64,000 nucleotides of DNA, taken from Azadirachta indica (lineage: Eukaryota > Streptophyta > Magnoliopsida > Sapindales > Meliaceae). Position numbers and translations under genes: made by a program. The DNA is taken from NCBI GenBank assembly GCA_022749755.1, contig CM040443.1, positions 7,479,191-7,543,190 of the forward strand, read 5' to 3'. Of the stretch, positions 57,801-64,000 are shown one piece after another; position 1 is the stretch's first letter, and every line of letters begins with the position of its first letter. The notes below the pieces were generated by a model. It did not search any database. It was not told where the DNA came from and saw only the letters and a list, made by a program, of their open reading frames with translations.

Positions 57801-60800
57801 CACAATAAGCCAAAATAACCAGGTCATATCATCTGCTAAGTGCAGTTCAGCATACTAAGCACTGGAACACCACAAGCATTTTCAGTAAATTGTAGATAGG
57901 TAAATGGTCAAGTCAGGCAATTTAAATTTTGTACTGCTATCCCAGCATTGTGGTGGTGGTTACACTATCAGTCAAAATCAACAGGAACAAAGTAGTGATA
58001 AATTGCTAAATACGTAACCTGCAATCTATTCCCAGAATAAAGGGACTTACAGTACAGAGAAGAGCAAGTGTCTCTTTCCAAAATTTCAGAGGCCTTGTGT
58101 TCACAAGGCTCAAGAGATCATTATTCACCATCGCAGAAACAACCTGAAAGTAAAATGACCAATGTTATGAAGAAGTCCTACAAAGTATAAGCAGGACCAT
58201 CTTGAGATAAAGCTTCAAAGTAAGGCTTCAATAATCCATGAAATAAATAGTATACATTTAATGTTCATTATGACTAAACAATTTCTGGAAAGCATGAGCT
58301 ACCTTTAAATAAGGTGAACAACTCATCTTGAGATATTGGTCGCGCGTGCGCTCCCACAAGGCAGGACCACCAACATGAGCAATAACTAAAGCATCAGCCA
58401 TTTTATTTGCAGATATACACTGTGCAACTGCCCCTCTGTAGTCTCCTACAACTAAAGCACGTTGAACACTATCATCAAATGATGGATCAGAACTCTCCTC
58501 CAATTTGTCAGCTTCTTCCAGTGGTTCTTGTGCAATAGGAACAGAGCTTTCAACGGCAAAAGTATTATCAGAAGTTGATACAGGTGTATCAGCTTTTGGA
58601 CTTGGAAGATTGTTAAAGAAATCTTCCCCATTATCAGCAGCAAAGACAGTGGCTTCTTTACCCCCCTCAGATCCCACTTTCTCAGCTATTGTATCCTCAA
58701 GTCTGAGGCCATTTACTTCCTGGGAAAGATCATCTTGCACATTTTCTTTTTCTTCAACAGGCAAGCTGAAACCAAGGTGGGAAAGTAACTTTGTTCTTGC
58801 TGTACCATCATCTTCAAACATAACTTTCAAGAAGCCCCACGTTTCTCGGTCGTCCTCTGATCTGTTCACACACTCAGAAGGAACCAGCAGAGATATTAAT
58901 AGGTCAATCTCGTATATGAAGCATAAGAGAGCAGAAAAGAAGTACTATTCCTCAGACTGCTGACATACTTGGAGTCTTCTGATTTTTTCTCACATAAAAC
59001 CCTGAGGGAAGACCTCTCCCCATTCTGTATTGATGCTTCAAATTCAGATGAGCGACTGACCAAAGTATCTTCTGTGACTAAGTTATGCACAAAAACCTTG
59101 AAAGAGGAAACACAGACTAATAATTAAGTACAAAGAAAGAAGTAATCAAACTCAAGAGAACAGGCTACATGCAATAAAATTACCTCGGACACACCTCCAG
59201 CAGGTGATTTAGGATGAAATGAAACAAGCTTTCCTCCAAAGCCAAAGGATGCCCCAACTGGACGTTTATACCATTTTGGGGCTCTCAGAGGTGCTGCACA
59301 GAAAGTATGCATGTAAGGAGACATTTCATGGCTAAACATATTGTACAACTAGGAAAATATGGAAGAATTGATGAATGATACTTGAAGTAGAGGGAAAATG
59401 CCAAAAACAAAGAAGGAAGTCAATCCATGATTTGATACCAAAATTCTAATTATTCTACAAGAGTACACTCACAACCCTCATTTTTACCTAGAAAAAACCC
59501 AATGGTCATCAATTATATAATTACAGAGGAAATAAAATTTTCGTCTTTAGAATACTAAATTCTGTTCTTGTACTTCGGGACCAAAATATTATCTTCAAAG
59601 CAAATAGTAAGCATTATGCAACATAAATAACTTAAAGAAGTCCTTAATGTGTATGTGATCTCTTCAAGCTTATACCTCAAGACAGAATTCTGAATCAAAA
59701 GAAAACTAAAGATCTACCAACTCAATAGCAATCAGTGCTATGATAAAATATAGGTGTCACCCATTGACAAAGAACTACATTACCTGCACCAAAATCGCTC
59801 TCCCCAATACCATACCTGCTGCAACCCTGTGGAAAAAAGAAATAAATATCCACACCGGAGTACGGACAAAAGTAAGCTTCTCATTACACCATCAAAGGAG
59901 ACTACAATATCTCTACAATCCCAAGAAAAGGAAACAAACACAAAAAGACAGGTGACAGACATAATAGGAAAATGATGATAACAACCTTCTCTGCCATTCA
60001 ACTAGTGTTTAGATTTGTAAGTTTGCACAATCTCTTAGGACCAAAATCTATCCTTCAATGTCTAGTAAACATATATAAGTTGCAAAGACCATTATCAATT
60101 CATTACTTTAAGGCACTTTGACATTGTCCACATAAGGAAATAGTGGGTAGCCTTCTATATAATTAAGCTAGAGAAATGTCCACTATTCACATAGTTTGTT
60201 TTTGACAGTGCCTGATATAAAAATCTAAAAGGACTGTACAAAATGTATTCTCACAAAGACACAATAGAACATACCTCAATATTATAAATTCCAATCTTTC
60301 CATCAAACGATGACGCAGATATCACTCCAGGTATCTTTGGATACCAGTGTACATCAAAGTTCCAGTTAGTGCCAGCTGGCAATTCACAGACAATCTGCAT
60401 CAATATTTATTGAAAAAGAAAAGAAGTATCAGCACTGAACAAATAAATTACCATCAACATGCAAATGAAAACCCAAAAAAAATTAAAAAAAAAAGAATGT
60501 GTCGAGTGATTCAAAGCAAAAATTACAAGACAGCTTAGAGGAAGGCCAGAGCTACTACCAAATTCTCTTACCTCACCAGTGACTGTGTCCCAGCAAATAG
60601 TACGGTTATCTTTTGCACAAGTAAGCAAATAGGAGCTGTCAGTGGGACACCAGGACATTGCAATTACACCTGGTGCAAGAAGTCAAAACATAAGATATTT
60701 AAAATCGCATACATTTTCAGCTACATTGAGAAACCACAGCACCAGTATGACAATGGCACAAGGAATAGTAACCATAGAAGAAATGCAGCATCAAAAGGCT

Positions 60801-63362
60801 GTAAACATATCAATCCAGCCAAATACTTGAATGTCATTGTCAAATCCCAAGAATATAGACAAATTAGCAAAATATCCGAATTTGCAATAAAGAATCATTT
60901 TTCCAAGTGTCATACCTTTGGTGTGCCCCACAAACTCTTTTACTGGTGACATTACATTCCGCATATCCCAAAGCTGATTACAAAAACCATTACAAAAAGA
61001 AAAAGTTCACACAGTAATTCTCAAATAAAACAATATAACCCCCATCATGAAGTCATTACCCGCAAAGCAGGTGAACCATCTTCATCTGATGCAACAACAA
61101 GTTGCGTAGCAACATCAGGATTCCACTGCAGAACAGAGCACCGCCTTCTAATCGAATCTGAGAAACTGCAAACATCAAAAGCAAATTAGTTCACTATAAA
61201 AGGTAACCCCAGAAAAATCGTATCTAGAACATCATGCCAGAAAGAAATTTCAGACAGTAAACATAAAATTTAAGCAATTACCTTATTACTGGTTTTTGCT
61301 TCTTTAGGTCCCAAACCACTGGGAGAACAAAAAAAATTCAATATTCCTAGACAAAAGAAACCTAATAGAAAACATAAATCAAGGTGTTTTTCTTTTCTCA
61401 CCAGTTGTTCCATTATAGGAAGTGGATGCTAATATGTGTTGCACCTTGCTATTCCAAGAAAGAAAAGAAATTTCACCTTGAGCAGCAGACCCACTACCCT
61501 GCACAAAGATCTCAACTATATCAGATGCTGTAGACGTTTTAGATAACAATGAAAGGGCAAAAACACATTCAAGTATGAAGCTGTGAGAAAGTGACAAGCC
61601 TGTGAATTGCGCAACTGCCCATGGCTCGTGAACATTTCTAGTACAATCTCATAGAAGAGGTGCCTCTTAAAGTAAAAGGAATTCAATTTTAGCAACAAAT
61701 AAAGTCAAAGATACGGCAGAACCACAGTCATAGATAACAACTGCAGAGATGAGACATGAGGGGGAAAAGTCTTCAAACACCTCTTTATATAAAATTGCAA
61801 TTATTTTATATTATTATAATATTTATCAGTCACCATCAAATATCACTAAGCAATTTAACATTCACATAGATGTCAAAACCAAAACTTTTTTAAAATGCTC
61901 AGCAGCAAAATGGAAGTATAACATGGCAAATTTATAGAGTAACAAGCATAGCCACATGCCTTGAGCGGTGGAAAATGAGAAGGTTCAGCTGGTGCTGCCA
62001 AATCCCAAATGCAGATTTCGCCATCATCCGCACCAGAGGCAAGTAAGTTTGGTGTAATGGCATTAAACTCAAGACCACGAACCTGAGCAGGGAGAAAAAG
62101 AAGTAATTTTGTCCTTAATTATTACATGTCTCATGGATGTCAAATGCAAAATCTACCAACCAAACAACAGTAGTTTTTTTTTTTTTTGGAGGAAACAGTA
62201 GCTTGCTAAGAAAGGAAACTTACAGGTCCTTTATGCCTTGAAAGATGTGCAACGAGAGGATTTCGCCCAGTTGCCCCAGATCTGAAAACAAAATTCCAAA
62301 AGGAAAAAAATTAGGCCTTCACAAGGAAAAAATGTTCTATTCATTTCATCAGCACATATAAGTGGGAAAGCATCCTCACAGTATGCCACATATTAGATCC
62401 ATGCATATATACTACCAGTTGTTCCAATTCGGTTCATATGTGTAGACTCAAACTAAGACACAATTATCACAGCCTGAAACTCCATATTAGCAGCATAAAC
62501 ATATAATACTAAAATGAACAAGAAATAAGAACAGTGGAAACACAGAAAAGTTGTCCAATCACAGGAAGAAACACGAAGTAAGGAATTCAGCATCAGAAAT
62601 TGTTATCTACCAAAAGTTAGAATCATAGTTTTACTCATTCAGCTACTGGACACAATAAATCCCAACAGAACCTGCATTGTGATGACCAGAGAACTCCCCA
62701 TTCTAGTTCACAAATGTAAGTAAAAACCAACTCCAATGCAACCACATTACAAATTAAAATTCCTAGATCGATATATACTCATATTTCCAATTCATGGTCA
62801 TTTTGCAAATGCAAGAATAAAATCATAGGCCTCTCACATTCCCTTCATCAGCCAAACAAAACCATCACCTACCATCACCAAATTTAACAAAAATCCCCAC
62901 AAACTACCAGCGTTTCTAAATAAAACTAATGCCATAATCAGACCGCAAGGTCCAATTACGAATTAAGATCTTTCTGCGCAAAGCTATTTAACGAAAAACC
63001 TAACCAATCCAAACTTCCCAAATTTCACAAAAAAACATAAATTACCGGATCAGAGTAAGAGGGTTCCAAATATCGATACTCCCATCGACGAGTCCACCAG
63101 CGACCAGTCCTAGAGCGAAATCCTCGGAGCCGGATCCATTCTTACCCCAAGCGAGGCGGTTAAACCGCTCGGAGCTGGGCGACTCACCGACCACAGGGAG
63201 ATCACGATCGTCCGACTGGAAATCAAGCTTGAAGATCTCGAGATTCGCTGACGAGCTAAACGAGAGATCAACCGCTCCCGCCATCGTCCCCGCAGCCATG
63301 TACGGAGCGTCCGGCGCCAACGCCACCGACGCCGATCTACTGACCCCCTTTATACACGCCAT
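54873..63362 (-). CDS. SEC31: Protein transport protein SEC31 homolog (COPII outer coat)
   Basis: Forms the outer cage of COPII vesicles with SEC13 at ER exit sites. 22 coding exons sum to 3366 nt, 1121 aa: 63362-63046, 62281-62224, 62082-61960, 61498-61402, 61318-61282, 61165-61060, 60973-60916, 60669-60572, 60394-60275, 59826-59784, 59293-59184, 59096-58969, 58861-58303, 58143-58051, 57626-57441, 57353-57140, 56994-56882, 56772-56608, 56375-56247, 56153-55877, 55301-55063, 54968-54873. Residues 1-~350 are WD40 blades ([27 protein letters not shown]). Then come an acidic linker, an alpha-solenoid (~600-790: [27 protein letters not shown]), a Pro/Gln-rich SEC23-binding region (~790-1010) and a conserved helical C-terminus ([12 protein letters not shown]...[15 protein letters not shown]). 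Start: ATG 63362, [21 protein letters not shown], as in Arabidopsis SEC31B, whose length is similar. Intron 3 has a GC donor. Confidence 0.96.
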
Positions 63363-64000
63363 CGCGCTCAAAATTCTCTCTACCTAATGACCAATTTTCG
63401 ATCTGCCGGTAGATAATTGGAGTGGATCTCTAAGAAAGAAACGATTCGTTGTCTGTTTGTGTAAATTATTTTAGGGTTTGGTTTGATTTGATCTGATAAT
63501 GTTAAGAAGAGATAAATGCGTTGTGTAACACTCGACCTATCTATCTTTCTGTCTGTCTCTCTCTCCCCTTTAGTCTCTGTGTATGTGAATTTTAGTTGTT
63601 TTAATTCTACGTTTATGAGGGGAGTAATATTACAATGCGCTTCCACTGGATTTTAACTCGCATTTCTCTGTGTTGTACGTTGAACCAGTGTGCAGGCTAA
63701 TTCTGTACCGAAAGTACAATAGCGTTTAGCTATACAAATTCATTCTAAATTGAATTAAATGACAAACATTATATACTATCTACGTTCTTTTTCTATAAAG
63801 AATAATGCTAATGCTAATATATTTGTTTATTATAATTTATAATAATGGTTTATATACGAAATATGTTATAATTATATTCAGTTAAATATGTTGTATTGTT
63901 CTCATAAAAGAAAAAGAACATGCAAGTCCTTAAAATTTGACTTAATAAACTGATTAATTTTAATAATTTTAAAAATATTCACATAAATCCCAATTTATTT
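63363..64000. other. SEC31 5' leader and promoter
   Basis: Upstream of the minus-strand SEC31 gene. A CT/GA-rich stretch (63540-63580) is typical of plant core promoter/leader DNA. The last 250 bp are AT-rich with no gene seen. Confidence 0.5.

Overview
This is nuclear DNA from a flowering plant, almost certainly a eudicot (my guess is a woody rosid). The genes have many short introns with GT-AG borders, intergenic DNA is very AT-rich with many microsatellites, and every recognisable product is plant-type: pheophytinase, an F-group bZIP, a CC-NB-ARC-LRR immune receptor, a plant sterol acyltransferase, Ty1/copia and Mutator-like transposons. I see nothing bacterial or viral in origin, no CRISPR array and no rRNA or tRNA gene.

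Layout. 2120-5030 (-): CCCH zinc finger + RRM RNA-binding protein, 8 coding exons. 5031-13516: a long AT-rich gap with microsatellites. 13517-14308 (-): F-group bZIP with the Cys/His zinc-sensor motif. 17208-19201 (+): pheophytinase of chlorophyll breakdown. 19473-21547 (+): short GIY-YIG (SLX1-like) nuclease. 22072-28833: a decayed Mutator-like element with ~100 bp terminal inverted repeats. 29308-30090 (+): dead RING-finger copy. 31642-34989 (+): intact single-exon CNL resistance gene. 35080-35790 (+): broken copy of the GIY-YIG gene. 36573-40112 (-): internally deleted Ty1/copia element. 40196-40952 (+): second RING-H2 copy, better preserved but frameshifted. 43454-44593 (+): MBOAT acyl-CoA:sterol acyltransferase/wax synthase-like. 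44594-50531: gap with several miniature transposon-like repeats. 50532-51986 (+): receptor-like cytoplasmic kinase. 54873-63362 (-): SEC31, COPII outer coat, 22 coding exons.

The genes are ordinary, independently transcribed plant genes and do not form an operon or one pathway. The most informative structure is the middle 20 kb. A [GIY-YIG nuclease - RING finger] unit occurs twice, on either side of the CNL gene, and each copy was later interrupted by a different transposon (Mutator-like in the left copy, copia in the right). The outer genes (CCCH-RRM, bZIP, ASAT-like, kinase) recall a run of Arabidopsis chromosome 3 loci (At3g51950-At3g51990), so the nuclease/RING/NLR block may be an insertion or a differentially retained part of an old syntenic segment.

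Exon borders were derived by hand from splice signals plus reading-frame continuity. For the CCCH, pheophytinase, SLX1-like and SEC31 genes the summed exon lengths are exact multiples of three. No expression data were available; UTR limits are not known.
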